From Bacteroidota bacterium (lineage in GTDB: Bacteria; Bacteroidota; Bacteroidia; Chitinophagales; Chitinophagaceae): a stretch of DNA of 64,000 nt. Below, one piece after another: positions 15,824 through 25,497 of the stretch. The position numbers and the translations under genes were made by a program. The first letter of the stretch is position 1; every line of letters begins with the position of its first letter. The stretch is from positions 62,001 through 126,000 of the forward strand of contig CANHGS010000002.1 in assembly GCA_947460595.1 (NCBI GenBank), in the 5' to 3' direction. The notes under the pieces were generated by a model, which saw only the letters and a program-made list of their open reading frames with translations, did not search any database and had not been told where the DNA came from.

Positions 15824-16306
15824 ATGAAAAAATTAGTAGTAGTAGCAGCCCTTTTGGTGGCTGGAACAAGCTTTGCACAATCAGGAGTTAAAGAAGACAT
15901 TGCCGTAATCCAAAGTTTATATGGTAAGTCAAAACAAGAGTTGGTACAGGCTTACATGAAATTACAAGAACCACAAACTGCTGCCTTTGCCAAGATTTAT
16001 GAAGATTATGAAACTCAACGCAAAGAATTGGGTAAACAACGTATGATGTTGATTGCCGATTATGCTGACAATTTTGCAACCCTTACTGATGAGAAAGCAG
16101 ACCAATTAGCCAAAGATGTATTGAAAAATAATATGGCTTTTGAAAAATTGTATAGCAAATATTATGGTAAAGTAAAATCTGCCATTGGTGCTATTAATGC
16201 CGCTAAATTTATTCAATTAGAAAGCGCTTTGCATACTGCTATCCGTGCAGAAACCCAAGACGCTTTACCCTTGATTGGAGAAATGGATAGGAGCAAAAAA
16301 CACTAA
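15824..16306 (+). CDS. Small exported helical protein of unknown function
   Basis: The 160-residue product has a clear signal peptide (MKKLVVVAALLVAGTSFAQ). The mature part is mostly amphipathic helix with evenly spaced Glu/Lys/Gln (YEDYETQRKELGKQRMMLIA, then YADNFATLTDEKADQLAKDV). The pattern recalls periplasmic Spy/CpxP-like chaperones, but the LTxxQ motifs of that family are not clear. A terminator separates it from the arylsulfatase gene, so it has its own transcript. Function not recognised. Confidence 0.75.
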   Translation: MKKLVVVAALLVAGTSFAQSGVKEDIAVIQSLYGKSKQELVQAYMKLQEPQTAAFAKIYEDYETQRKELGKQRMMLIADYADNFATLTDEKADQLAKDVLKNNMAFEKLYSKYYGKVKSAIGAINAAKFIQLESALHTAIRAETQDALPLIGEMDRSKKH

Positions 16307-16324
16307 TTCCCTATAGAACATAAG

Positions 16325-16352
16325 AAAGGCTCCGAGTAATCGGGGCCTTTTT
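16325..16352 (+). terminator. Terminator after the small exported protein
   Basis: Arms AAAGGCTCCGA (16325-16335) and TCGGGGCCTTT (16340-16350) with a GTAA tetraloop and one G-T pair. Confidence 0.8.
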
Positions 16353-16404
16353 AATGCTCTTGTCTCGTCCTTAAAAAAGTTGACTACAAAATGAATTTGT
16401 CTAA

Positions 16405-18189
16405 TTACATTCTTTCAGGAACCTGAATACCCAATAAAGACATTCCTGTTTTTAAAATTTGTGCAGTGAGTGCGGCTAATTGTAAACGCAATATTTTCTT
16501 GGCTTCTGTTTCTGCATTGCCAATAGATAATTGGTTATAAAAAGTATTAAAGGTCTTGGCTAGTTCAAACACATAAATTGCAATCTTAGAAGGGTCATGT
16601 TCTGTGGCTGCTTCTTCCAATACTGATGGGAAGATTTCCTGTTGTTTGGCCAGTGCCATTTCTAAGGGAAGCAAATCTCCTCCAAGCGCAGAGTTTTGCC
16701 ATTCTGTATTTTCTTGTTTACGCAAGATGCTCTTGATTCTAGCGTGTGTATATTGAATAAAGGGTCCAGTGAAACCATGAAAATCTATGCTTTCCTCTGG
16801 ATTGAAAATCATTTTCTTTTTGGGGTCTACCCTCAACAAGAAAAATTTCAAAGCGCCCAAACCAATGGTATCATAAAGTACAACTAGTTCTTCTGCGGAA
16901 AAGTCTTTTACTTTTCCAAGCTCCTCTGTTTTCTGCTGCGCAATGCTAATCATTGCGTCTACTAAATCATCTGCGTCTACCACCGTCCCTTCACGGCTCT
17001 TCATTTTACCAGTAGGCAATTCTACCATACCATAGCTCAAATGGAAAATACCATCGGCTGCGGGAATTCCCAGTTTTTGACAAATCAGTTTCAACACTTT
17101 GAAGTGATAATTCTGTTCATCGCCCACCACATAAATGCTTTGGTCTGCATGAAACTCTTGGTTCTTATGAACCGCTAAGCCAATGTCTTGGGTAATATAT
17201 ACCGAGGTGCCGTCTTTGCGTTGCACTAGCTTCTCATCCAATCCATCCGCCGTCAAGTCAATCCAAACCGAGCTATCTTCTTTTTGATAAAACACTTGTT
17301 TCTCTATACCCGATGCCACCAAATCCTTACCCAATAAATAGGTATTGGATTCATAATAAGTTTTATCAAAATCACTTCCAATGCGTTTATAGGTAGCATC
17401 AAATCCATTATAAACCCAGCCATTCATATTCCGCCAAAGTTCCATCACTTCAGGCTTGCCTGCTTCCCAGTCCAATAACATGGCTTGGGTAGCTTTCATA
17501 ATGGGGGCTTCTTTTTCTGCCAAGGCGCTGTCCATACCACCTGCTACCAGTTCCGCAACCTCTGCTTTATATGCATCATTGAATTTGACATAATAGTCAC
17601 CTACAAAATGGTCACCTTTCATGCCGTTGCTCTGCGGTGTTGCTCCGTTACCATATCGCTGCCAAGCAATCATACTCTTGCAAATATGAATCCCGCGGTC
17701 ATTCACAATACAGGTTTTGGCCACCTTGTATCCATTGGCTTTTAGAATTTCAGCAATACTCCAGCCCAAGAAGTTATTTCTTAAATGGCCTAAGTGTAGG
17801 GGCTTATTGGTATTAGGAGAACTGTATTCTACCATTACCGTTTGGTTGCGCGGCTCGTGCAAACCAAAACCTTCTTTGCCTTGTATGCTTTGCAAAAAGT
17901 CCAACCAATAAGTATTGGCAATACTCAAGTTCAAGAATCCCTTGATTACATTAAAACCACTAAATAATTCTGGATGATCCGCTACTAGGGCGGTACCCAA
18001 TTCCTGCCCTAGGGCATCCGGTGATTTTTTTAATTGCTTTACAAAGGCAAATAATACCACCGTATAATCCCCTTCAAATTCGGGTTTGGTGGCATTGACC
18101 AATACCTGTTCTATATTCAGTTCTACACCATACAATTGCTGTATGGAGGTTACGGTGGTTGCTTTTATTTGGGCTACTACACTATTCAT
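16405..18189 (-). CDS. argS: Arginyl-tRNA synthetase
   Basis: The 594-residue class I synthetase has SSPNTNKPLHLGHLRNNFLG with HLGH as its HIGH motif, and GKMKSREGTVVDADDLVDAM in the second signature position, as in other bacterial ArgS. The N-terminal Add-1 domain and the C-terminal DALR helical domain (PFIQYTHARIKSILRK onwards) are intact. It charges tRNA-Arg in the cytoplasm. The ATG at 18189 is chosen over 18219: it gives the usual N-terminus and lies 14 bases after the start site predicted from the TAGCTTTG box (minus strand 18215-18208), whereas 18219 would be upstream of that box. Confidence 0.96.
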   Translation of the reverse strand: MNSVVAQIKATTVTSIQQLYGVELNIEQVLVNATKPEFEGDYTVVLFAFVKQLKKSPDALGQELGTALVADHPELFSGFNVIKGFLNLSIANTYWLDFLQSIQGKEGFGLHEPRNQTVMVEYSSPNTNKPLHLGHLRNNFLGWSIAEILKANGYKVAKTCIVNDRGIHICKSMIAWQRYGNGATPQSNGMKGDHFVGDYYVKFNDAYKAEVAELVAGGMDSALAEKEAPIMKATQAMLLDWEAGKPEVMELWRNMNGWVYNGFDATYKRIGSDFDKTYYESNTYLLGKDLVASGIEKQVFYQKEDSSVWIDLTADGLDEKLVQRKDGTSVYITQDIGLAVHKNQEFHADQSIYVVGDEQNYHFKVLKLICQKLGIPAADGIFHLSYGMVELPTGKMKSREGTVVDADDLVDAMISIAQQKTEELGKVKDFSAEELVVLYDTIGLGALKFFLLRVDPKKKMIFNPEESIDFHGFTGPFIQYTHARIKSILRKQENTEWQNSALGGDLLPLEMALAKQQEIFPSVLEEAATEHDPSKIAIYVFELAKTFNTFYNQLSIGNAETEAKKILRLQLAALTAQILKTGMSLLGIQVPERM

Positions 18190-18245
18190 CTTAACATTTT
18201 CGGAAAACAAAGCTAACAAATTAAGGCCTACCTTCGCCGTGGTAA

Positions 18246-18746
18246 ATGCTAAAGCTGCACGAAAATATACGTAGCCTGATTCTCAGTGTTGTGGACTTCT
18301 TCTATCCGTTCTTCAGAAAAATCATGTCCTTACAAACCTTTAGGTATGCTGCTTGTGGCGGATTTAATACGGTTTTAGACATCAGCTTGTTTTTTGTTTC
18401 TTATAATTTTATCCTAGAAAAACAACCGGTGCATATTGGATTTTTAACCATTGGGCCGCATATTGCCGCCTTTCTAATTGGCTTTATGGTTACTTTTCCT
18501 ATTGGATTTTATTTGAGTAGGTATGTGGTTTTCCAAGAAACATCGGTTAGAAAAGCCAAACAATTGGCCAAGTATTTTACGGTTGTTTTTGGTTGCTTAT
18601 TACTCAATTATGCCTTTCTGAAATTATTTGTAGACCTCTTTGGTTGGTATCCTACACCCAGCAAAATAATGACCACCGTTTTTGTGGTGGCTTTTTCTTA
18701 TGTGAGTCAGAAAAATTTTACTTTCCGGCCACAACAGGGGAATTAA
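18246..18746 (+). CDS. GtrA family membrane protein
   Basis: The 166-residue protein has four hydrophobic helices and the GtrA pattern: FRYAACGGFNTVLDISLFFV near the start, then helices around residues 70-92, 110-128 and 138-155, and a terminal SYVSQKNFTF that matches the family end. GtrA proteins are thought to help flip or transfer undecaprenyl-linked sugars. The 3' end overlaps the beta-helix gene on the opposite strand by 29 bases. A near-consensus TACCTTCG box lies at 18229-18236, facing the argS promoter. Confidence 0.88.
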   Translation: MLKLHENIRSLILSVVDFFYPFFRKIMSLQTFRYAACGGFNTVLDISLFFVSYNFILEKQPVHIGFLTIGPHIAAFLIGFMVTFPIGFYLSRYVVFQETSVRKAKQLAKYFTVVFGCLLLNYAFLKLFVDLFGWYPTPSKIMTTVFVVAFSYVSQKNFTFRPQQGN

Positions 18747-20925
18747 GCAAATGACTCTTGGGTCTGATCTGTAATTGCAAAGTAGCTAGTCCTGTTTTTT
18801 CTGCATGTACTACTTTTAGTTGATGTTTTCCATTCAAGGATAATTCTATCATATGACTGGTACCATCATCGTATTGCGTATAGCTAGAAGACCAGGCGTC
18901 AAGGATGATTTTTCCATCCAAATACACGCGAACCAAATCATCCGCTGTAATTGATAATTGGTACAAATCTTTTGGAAAATCAATGCTTGTGGTGGCTACT
19001 GTTGCAAAACTATCAGCTGGTAAGCCATCTGAAATCTTGCCCCACCAGATATAGTTTAAATCCTTGACAATAGCGGTTTTTAGGGGAGTGGCCGCCAATA
19101 GTTTTTCAAAACCTTGTGGTTCAGTTTCTGGATGGCTCAAACTATCCCATGCATACCAATTTAGCTGCCAAGCAAGTTTGGGAGTAAAGCCTTTCCAAGA
19201 AAAGTTTTGTGCCAATCCTGCGGCGATGGTTTTACCAAATGCATCGGTGGTAGCAGCACCTTTGTATTGCAAATTGATTTCTGGATTCAGGGTGTTGGAA
19301 TCCAATTTTGCCAGCAGCTTGGAGGGCAAACTATCTGGTCCACAAGTGAGCATTTCAAAGCCACGCAAACTGCCCAATGACCATTCACCTTTTGGTCCCA
19401 ATACTTCAAAATGATACAACCCCAAACTATCTATTTGGCTCAACCAGATTAGGGGAGACTTAAAATCATAAGGCCCCCATGGTGTAATTCTAATTTGGTC
19501 AATACCTTTGGGAAATTCTTGTGTGGGAAGGGCTTTGGCCGGTATGCTGGCTAGTCTCTTGTCTTCTTGATAGTCTAGGTCAAGTAAATCTCCCTCTCGG
19601 CTGGTATCAATTTCGTTGAGACGCTGACCCCATTTCCAAATCTCACCCACCTGCATTTTTTTATTGCCACCAAATGCAGAAGAGTCCGTACCCATGATAT
19701 CGTATACCAATTTGTTATAACTAAACCTATTAGCTGTAATCCAATAATTTTTGCTTTGGGTATTGCGCAATTTGGCATAGGTCCAATCGGTGGGTTGTAT
19801 TTCTCTTGACCAAAGTTTAATAGCTGTTCCGTCTTCTAGAAATTGATTCAGGGCAATATTGATGCCCTGTCCATGTTCAATGGCAATGCCAATTCTATTT
19901 TCTACAAATACATTGTCTGAAAAATCACTGTTATAGCTATAGCCTCCCCAAATGCCGTGGTCACAACCTTCAAAGCGATTGTGTAAAACCGTATTGGTAC
20001 TAAAAGTTAGTTCGGCGCCATTGGTAGGAGCAAAAGAAAAATCATTTCCATACAATAGGTTATGGTTGCATCCGCCCTTGGCGGAATCCATGGTGGTTTG
20101 GCCGGCCCAAAGAAAAAAGCCATCGCCCCCGTGCGTAACAGAATTATAGGCAAACAGGTTTTCACTGCTCTGTTCAAAAACCAAAATGCCCGCACTGTCT
20201 TGCCCCCTTCTGTAAAATCCAAAACTGCTGCCGCGAACATTATAATCTAGCTTGTTATGATAGACTTGGTTAAAACTGCTTCTATACATGCCAATGCCTA
20301 GTCCTGAATTAAAAGAAAAATTATTGTCATAGATCTGGCCCTTGTTGCAATTAGTCATCAGTAAAGCACATTGCCCCCCTGTAATTAAATTGTCATGGAT
20401 CTTAGCACCTTCACAGTTTCTGAGATAAATAGCAGCCCCATAGCGCAACCATTCATCTTTTTCATTATGGTGAAAACTCATCCAATCACTAATATCTTCT
20501 TTGTTCCACTGGCTATGCAATTGTTGTCTATAATTATAACTAAGGTTGCAATGTTCAATGATGAGGCCCTGAACACTATCGGCCAGAATGGCTATTTGAA
20601 AACCCTTGACCACCAGATTCTTGAGGGTAATATTTTTAGACCCTGCAACTATATAAATGGCCAAGCCCTGCATTTGATTGGGTAGGGTGCCCATGGGCGA
20701 TCCGTCTAAAATGGCTTGGGAAAAGTCTACCGTAATATTATTACCCTGAATACTGATTAGGGATTTGTCTAAGGCTGTATCTGCTTTTAGCTGGTAAAGA
20801 CCGGGCTGTATTACCGTACTTTGATGAATCTGCATGCCCTTTGTCAAGGGCAATTGGGCCTTACTAACCAGGGGGAATCCTGTCAGCAAAAGGGTCAAAA
20901 GACGGAGAACCAGCTTGATTTGCAT
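18718..20925 (-). CDS. Exported parallel beta-helix protein with C-terminal PA14-like domain
   Basis: With the start at the internal ATG (20925) the protein begins MQIKLVLRLLTLLLTGFPLV and has a cleavage site after SKAQ, a good signal peptide; the upstream ATG at 21000 would bury it. About residues 30-400 are right-handed beta-helix repeats of the NosD/pectate-lyase type (NITLKNLVVKGFQIAILADS, then IEHCNLSYNY, IYDNNFSFNSGLGIGMYRSS). The C-terminal part includes VRVYLDGKIILDAW and KHQLKVVHAEKTG, resembling PA14 sugar-binding domains. It likely binds or cuts a polysaccharide; substrate unknown. Confidence 0.83.
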   Translation of the reverse strand: MQIKLVLRLLTLLLTGFPLVSKAQLPLTKGMQIHQSTVIQPGLYQLKADTALDKSLISIQGNNITVDFSQAILDGSPMGTLPNQMQGLAIYIVAGSKNITLKNLVVKGFQIAILADSVQGLIIEHCNLSYNYRQQLHSQWNKEDISDWMSFHHNEKDEWLRYGAAIYLRNCEGAKIHDNLITGGQCALLMTNCNKGQIYDNNFSFNSGLGIGMYRSSFNQVYHNKLDYNVRGSSFGFYRRGQDSAGILVFEQSSENLFAYNSVTHGGDGFFLWAGQTTMDSAKGGCNHNLLYGNDFSFAPTNGAELTFSTNTVLHNRFEGCDHGIWGGYSYNSDFSDNVFVENRIGIAIEHGQGINIALNQFLEDGTAIKLWSREIQPTDWTYAKLRNTQSKNYWITANRFSYNKLVYDIMGTDSSAFGGNKKMQVGEIWKWGQRLNEIDTSREGDLLDLDYQEDKRLASIPAKALPTQEFPKGIDQIRITPWGPYDFKSPLIWLSQIDSLGLYHFEVLGPKGEWSLGSLRGFEMLTCGPDSLPSKLLAKLDSNTLNPEINLQYKGAATTDAFGKTIAAGLAQNFSWKGFTPKLAWQLNWYAWDSLSHPETEPQGFEKLLAATPLKTAIVKDLNYIWWGKISDGLPADSFATVATTSIDFPKDLYQLSITADDLVRVYLDGKIILDAWSSSYTQYDDGTSHMIELSLNGKHQLKVVHAEKTGLATLQLQIRPKSHLLNSPVVAGK

Positions 20926-21075
20926 GACTAAAAGTACGGATTTGCTAAAAAAACTGCTAAACCTTGTAGAATTTACTGTCAGGTTCTGACATTTTTGCAC
21001 TTTAACCCAGATGGCATGGTGATTGACAGTAATGCATAGATTTCATACAGGAATCAAAGATTAAAAAATAAGTAT

Positions 21076-22986
21076 ATGGGAAAGATTATTGGAATTGACC
21101 TTGGAACAACCAACAGTTGCGTCTCTGTAATGGAAGGTAACGAACCTGTTGTGATTGCCAACGACGAAGGACGTAGAACAACCCCTTCCGTTGTAGCATT
21201 TTTGAAAAATGGTGAGCGTAAAGTAGGAGATCCTGCCAAGCGTCAGGCCATTACCAATCCTCAAAATACCATCAGTAGCGTTAAGCGTTTCATGGGTAGG
21301 AGGTTTGATGAAGTAACTGAAGAAATCAGCCACTGGAGCTATAAAGTTGCCAAAGGGGATAACAATACGGTGCGTGTAGCTATTGACGATAGGTTATTTA
21401 CACCGCAAGAAATATCTGCGATGATTTTGCAGAAGATGAAAAAAACAGCAGAAGACTACCTAGGTCAGGAAGTAACAGAAGCGGTTATTACCGTACCTGC
21501 TTATTTTAATGACGCGCAACGTCAGGCTACCAAAGAAGCTGGTGAGATTGCAGGTTTGAACGTTCGCAGAATTGTGAACGAGCCTACTGCTGCAGCTTTG
21601 GCTTATGGTCTAGACAAAAAACACGCTGATCAGAAGATTGCCGTATTTGATTTGGGTGGTGGTACTTTTGATATATCCATCCTTGAATTAGGTGATGGTG
21701 TATTTGAAGTTAAATCTACCAATGGTGATACCCACTTAGGTGGTGATGACTTTGATAAAGTAATTATGGATTGGTTGGCGGAAGAATTCAAAAACCAAGA
21801 AGCCATTGACTTACGCAAAGACCCAATGGCGTTACAGCGTTTGAAAGAAGCTTCTGAAAAAGCAAAAGTAGAATTGAGTTCTTCTCAGGAAACCGAGATT
21901 AACCTGCCTTATATTACTGCCGTTGACGGTGTTCCAAAACACTTGGTGGTGAAATTATCACGTGCCAAATTTGAAGCATTGGCTGATAACTTATTTACTC
22001 GTTGCTTAAAGCCTTGTGAAGCTGCTTTGAACGATGCTGGTTATAGCATTTCTCAAATTGACGAAGTAATCTTAGTTGGTGGTTCTACGCGTATTCCTAA
22101 AGTACAAGAGATTGTAGAAAAATTCTTTGCAAAGAAACCAAACAAAGGGGTAAATCCTGATGAAGTAGTTGCTATTGGTGCAGGAATTCAAGGTGCGGTA
22201 TTGAGTGGAGACATCAAAGACGTATTGTTGTTAGACGTTACGCCTCTTGGATTGGGTATTGAAACCATGGGTGGTGTTATGACTACTATGATCACTTCAA
22301 ACACAACTATTCCAACCAAGAAAACAGAAGTATATTCTACAGCTAGCGATAACCAACCTGGCGTACAAATCCACGTATTGCAAGGTGAGCGCCCAATGTC
22401 CAACCAAAACAAGAGCTTGGGTATGTTTAACCTTGATGGTATTCCTCCAGCTCCACGCGGTGTTCCTCAAATTGAAGTGACTTTTGATATTGATGCCAAT
22501 GGTATGATCCACGTGAGCGCTAAGGATAAAGGAACTGGAAAAGAGCAGAAGATTCGTATTGAAGCGGGTAGTGGTTTGAGCAAAGAAGAAGTGGAGAAAA
22601 TGAAAGCGGAAGCCAAAGCCAACGAAGTTGCTGATAAAGAAGCTCGTGAGCGTGTTGAAAAATTGAATGCAGCTGATAGCATGATTTTCCAAACTGAGAA
22701 GCAATTCAAAGAATTTGGAGACAAGATTCCTGCAGACAAAAAAGCACCCATTGAAGCAGCTTTGGAAAAACTCAAAGAAGCGCACAAGAACCAAGACATT
22801 GCAGCCATTGATGCAGCTACTGCAGAAATGAATACTGCATGGACTGCCGCTAGCGAAGAAATCTACAAGGCGCAAGCCGAAGCAGGTGCTGGCGCGCAAG
22901 CTGGTCCTCAGGGCGGTGATCAAGCTGCTGGTTCACAAGCTGCTGGTGAAACGGTTACAGACGCAGAATTTGAAGAAGTGAAATAA
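21076..22986 (+). CDS. dnaK: Chaperone DnaK (Hsp70)
   Basis: The 636-residue protein begins [20 protein letters not shown] and has the other Hsp70 signatures: [16 protein letters not shown] near residue 190 and [14 protein letters not shown] near 335, plus [17 protein letters not shown] and a C-terminal lid ending in the usual Glu-rich [10 protein letters not shown]. It is a cytoplasmic ATP-dependent folding chaperone. No dnaJ or grpE is adjacent. Repeats and a terminator follow it. No HrcA (CIRCE) site is evident upstream. Confidence 0.98.
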   Translation: MGKIIGIDLGTTNSCVSVMEGNEPVVIANDEGRRTTPSVVAFLKNGERKVGDPAKRQAITNPQNTISSVKRFMGRRFDEVTEEISHWSYKVAKGDNNTVRVAIDDRLFTPQEISAMILQKMKKTAEDYLGQEVTEAVITVPAYFNDAQRQATKEAGEIAGLNVRRIVNEPTAAALAYGLDKKHADQKIAVFDLGGGTFDISILELGDGVFEVKSTNGDTHLGGDDFDKVIMDWLAEEFKNQEAIDLRKDPMALQRLKEASEKAKVELSSSQETEINLPYITAVDGVPKHLVVKLSRAKFEALADNLFTRCLKPCEAALNDAGYSISQIDEVILVGGSTRIPKVQEIVEKFFAKKPNKGVNPDEVVAIGAGIQGAVLSGDIKDVLLLDVTPLGLGIETMGGVMTTMITSNTTIPTKKTEVYSTASDNQPGVQIHVLQGERPMSNQNKSLGMFNLDGIPPAPRGVPQIEVTFDIDANGMIHVSAKDKGTGKEQKIRIEAGSGLSKEEVEKMKAEAKANEVADKEARERVEKLNAADSMIFQTEKQFKEFGDKIPADKKAPIEAALEKLKEAHKNQDIAAIDAATAEMNTAWTAASEEIYKAQAEAGAGAQAGPQGGDQAAGSQAAGETVTDAEFEEVK

Positions 22987-22989
22987 AAT

Positions 22990-23066
22990 AAGTCAAAAGT
23001 CAAAATTCAAAAGTCAAAACTGAAGCGAAGATTAGAGTGGAGACTGAAGCGAAGATTTAAGTGGAG
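22990..23066 (+). repeat. Tandem repeats 3' of dnaK: AAGTCAA heptads and a 24-nt doublet
   Basis: 22990-23018 has AAGTCAAAAGTCAAAA-type 7-base units. Next, the 24-base unit starting ACTGAAGCGAAG occurs twice in tandem (23019-23042 and 23043-23066), differing at two bases. The stretch is in the 3' region of dnaK, in its sense orientation. Confidence 0.8.
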
Positions 23067-23103
23067 ATTTGTATATCAGAATTTGAAATTGATCAAAATA
23101 ATC

Positions 23104-23131
23104 AGCGGTCCCAATTTGGGGCCGCTTTTTT
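23104..23131 (+). terminator. Terminator following dnaK
   Basis: Arms AGCGGTCCC (23104-23112) and GGGGCCGCT (23118-23126), one G-T pair, then a run of T's. Confidence 0.85.
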
Positions 23132-23209
23132 GTAAAATTATCTGTAACTTTTTGCCTGGATTTCTTGTACAAAATGTCTAAATCAGTCATTTTCAATTAT
23201 CTTGTTCTC

Positions 23210-24205
23210 ATGTCAGCATTTAAAGACTTTGTTCACTCCAACAGCCCGGAGCCACATCGCGCCCGTACCAAAGCCATACTACAATCCAAGCCTGAAATGC
23301 GCCAATTAATAGGGAAAAATCCCTATACTTTTTTGGCCATTGTGGGCATTGTTTCTGTGCAATTATTTCTTTGTTATTGGTTGCATGACCAAAGCTGGTG
23401 GTTGGTATTTGGACTGGCTTATTTTATTGGGGCTTTTGCGGATCATGCGCTCTTTGTAATGATTCATGAGTGCGCGCACAAACTCATTTTTAAAAACCAT
23501 TCTGCCAATAGGTTGGCTGGGATTTTAGCCAATATACCACAGGTATTTCCAAGCAGTATTTCTTTTGAACGCTACCATATTAAACACCATTCTTTTCAAG
23601 GCGTTATGGAACTTGACGGTGACTTGCCTAATGAGTGGGAAGCCAAACTCATAGACAATTCCGTGATTGGAAAAATTATCTGGTTATTGTTTTATCCACT
23701 CTTTCAATTATTCCGTTTGGAGCGCTTGCGCGAGATCAAACCATTTGACGGATGGATTGCTTTTAATATGTTGGTGCAAATAGTTTTTGTAGCAGCTGTT
23801 GCATTTTTTCTGGGACCAAAATCCATTGTATTTTTAATTGCTTCTTTCTTTTTTTCTGTGGGTTTGCATCCACTAGGAGCTAGGTGGATTCAAGAACATT
23901 ATTTGTTAGAAGGGGATCAAGAAACCCATAGTTATTATGGTCCTTTTAATACCGTGGCTTTCAATGTGGGTTATCACAATGAACACCATGATTTTCCTTC
24001 TGTGCCTTGGAATAAATTGCCACAGATTAGGGCTACTGCTCCAGCTTTTTACAATACGCTGAACTACCATACTTCCTGGACCAAACTTTTTTTCCGCTTT
24101 ATTTTTGATAAAAATATCTCGCTTTATTCCAGGGTGGTAAGAAGTGATAGGGGTAAAGTGCCTTTAACCGATCAGTCCAAACCAGATGTGGAAATAGTGG
24201 CTTAG
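23210..24205 (+). CDS. Fatty acid desaturase of the sphingolipid delta-4 (DES1/DEGS) type
   Basis: The 331-residue integral membrane protein has the N-terminal motif of lipid desaturases of the DES1 group (SPEPHRARTKAILQSKPEMR) and three His boxes: HECAH (86-90), HIKHH (123-127) and NVGYHNEHHDFP (H256, H259, H260). It has four to five hydrophobic helices and a length like animal DEGS1 (about 323). DES1 enzymes insert the 4,5-trans double bond into dihydroceramide using O2 and a di-iron centre. The ATG at 23210 is chosen because its start fits the family; ATG 23174 is possible. Bacterial homologues occur, but the substrate here is inferred. Confidence 0.85.
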   Translation: MSAFKDFVHSNSPEPHRARTKAILQSKPEMRQLIGKNPYTFLAIVGIVSVQLFLCYWLHDQSWWLVFGLAYFIGAFADHALFVMIHECAHKLIFKNHSANRLAGILANIPQVFPSSISFERYHIKHHSFQGVMELDGDLPNEWEAKLIDNSVIGKIIWLLFYPLFQLFRLERLREIKPFDGWIAFNMLVQIVFVAAVAFFLGPKSIVFLIASFFFSVGLHPLGARWIQEHYLLEGDQETHSYYGPFNTVAFNVGYHNEHHDFPSVPWNKLPQIRATAPAFYNTLNYHTSWTKLFFRFIFDKNISLYSRVVRSDRGKVPLTDQSKPDVEIVA

Positions 24206-24266
24206 TACCCATTTAATTTTAAGGAAGTTTTTTAAAATGCTACTAACGATTGTTAGTGTGAACGAT

Positions 24267-24274
24267 TATCTTTG
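24267..24274 (+). promoter_or_regulatory. -7 box TATCTTTG upstream of the thiolase gene
   Basis: A perfect TAnnTTTG match; start of transcription is predicted near 24279, a leader of about 13 bases. No TTG at the ideal 19-base spacing. Confidence 0.6.
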
Positions 24275-24291
24275 GTACTCAAAACTTTGAC

Positions 24292-25476
24292 ATGCAACAA
24301 AGAACCGTTTATATTGTCTCTGCCGTACGGACACCCATGGGTAGTTTTGGTGGCTCTTTAAAAGATTTTAGCGCCACCCAATTGGGGGGTATTGCTATTA
24401 AAGCCGCAGTAGAAAGAGCTGGTCTTAATCCCGCTCAAGTGCAGGAAGTATTAATGGGTTCGGTAATCCAGGCCAACCTAGGTCAGGCTCCAGCTAGACA
24501 GGCTTCTAAATTTGCGGGTCTGCCCGATAGTGTCATTGCAACAACTGTTAATAAAGTATGTGCATCTGGCATGAAAGCCATCGCGCTAGCAGCGCAATCC
24601 ATTTTGCTGGGCGATGCTGAGATTGTAGTAGCCGGTGGTATGGAGAGCATGAGCAATGTTCCTTTCTATTCTCCTAATATGCGTTGGGGTAATAAATATG
24701 GCAATGTGCAACTCATTGATGGTTTGGCCAAAGACGGTTTAACCGATGTCTACCACAATTATGCCATGGGTAATGCTGCGGAACTTTGTGCCAAAGAATG
24801 TGGTATTAGCCGCGAAGACCAAGACGCATTTGCCATTGAAAGTTATACCCGTAGTCAGGCTGCCATTCAAAATGGTTGGTTTGATGCAGAGATTGTTCCT
24901 GTGCCCATTCCACAACGCAAGGGAGATCCCATTTTATTTGCCAAAGACGAAGAACCTTTTAATGTAAAATTTGATAAGATTCCAGAACTCAAACCGGCAT
25001 TTATCAAAGACGGTACCGTTACTGCAGCTAATGCTTCTACCATGAACGATGGTGCAGCAGCACTGGTCTTAATGAGCAAAGAAAAAGCAACTGCCATGGG
25101 CATTCAACCCTTGGCTATTATTCGCAGTTTTGCAGATGCAGAACAAGCCCCTGAATGGTTTACTACCACGCCATCCTTGGCCCTGCCAAAAGCCTTGGCT
25201 AAAGCCGGTTTGGAAACAAAAGACCTAGACTTTGTTGAACTCAATGAAGCTTTCTCTGTAGTAGGGATTGCCAATACCCAACAAATGAAACTAGACCCCG
25301 CAAAAGTAAACGTACACGGTGGTGCGGTATCCATGGGTCACCCACTAGGTTGCAGTGGTGCAAGAATCATTGTTACACTCATCCATGTTTTGAAACAACA
25401 GGGGGGTAAAATTGGTGGTGCGGCTATTTGCAACGGCGGAGGTGGTGCTTCTGCAATGGTGATTGAATTGGCGTAA
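24292..25476 (+). CDS. Acetyl-CoA C-acyltransferase (thiolase)
   Basis: The 394-residue protein carries all three catalytic sites of thiolases: C90 in NKVCASGMKA, H350 in GGAVSMGHPLGCSGARI and C380 in AICNGGGGAS. It either condenses two acetyl-CoA to acetoacetyl-CoA or cleaves 3-ketoacyl-CoA in beta-oxidation; sequence alone does not decide between the AtoB and FadA roles. Its own -7 box lies 25 bases upstream. The GNAT gene 21 bases downstream is likely on the same transcript. Confidence 0.95.
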   Translation: MQQRTVYIVSAVRTPMGSFGGSLKDFSATQLGGIAIKAAVERAGLNPAQVQEVLMGSVIQANLGQAPARQASKFAGLPDSVIATTVNKVCASGMKAIALAAQSILLGDAEIVVAGGMESMSNVPFYSPNMRWGNKYGNVQLIDGLAKDGLTDVYHNYAMGNAAELCAKECGISREDQDAFAIESYTRSQAAIQNGWFDAEIVPVPIPQRKGDPILFAKDEEPFNVKFDKIPELKPAFIKDGTVTAANASTMNDGAAALVLMSKEKATAMGIQPLAIIRSFADAEQAPEWFTTTPSLALPKALAKAGLETKDLDFVELNEAFSVVGIANTQQMKLDPAKVNVHGGAVSMGHPLGCSGARIIVTLIHVLKQQGGKIGGAAICNGGGGASAMVIELA

Positions 25477-25497
25477 TATTGCGTTTCAAATTCTTGC

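Noticed and set aside
22990..23066. The AAGTCAA and 24-nt repeats as a CRISPR-like array
   Set aside because: The units are contiguous without spacers, short and degenerate.
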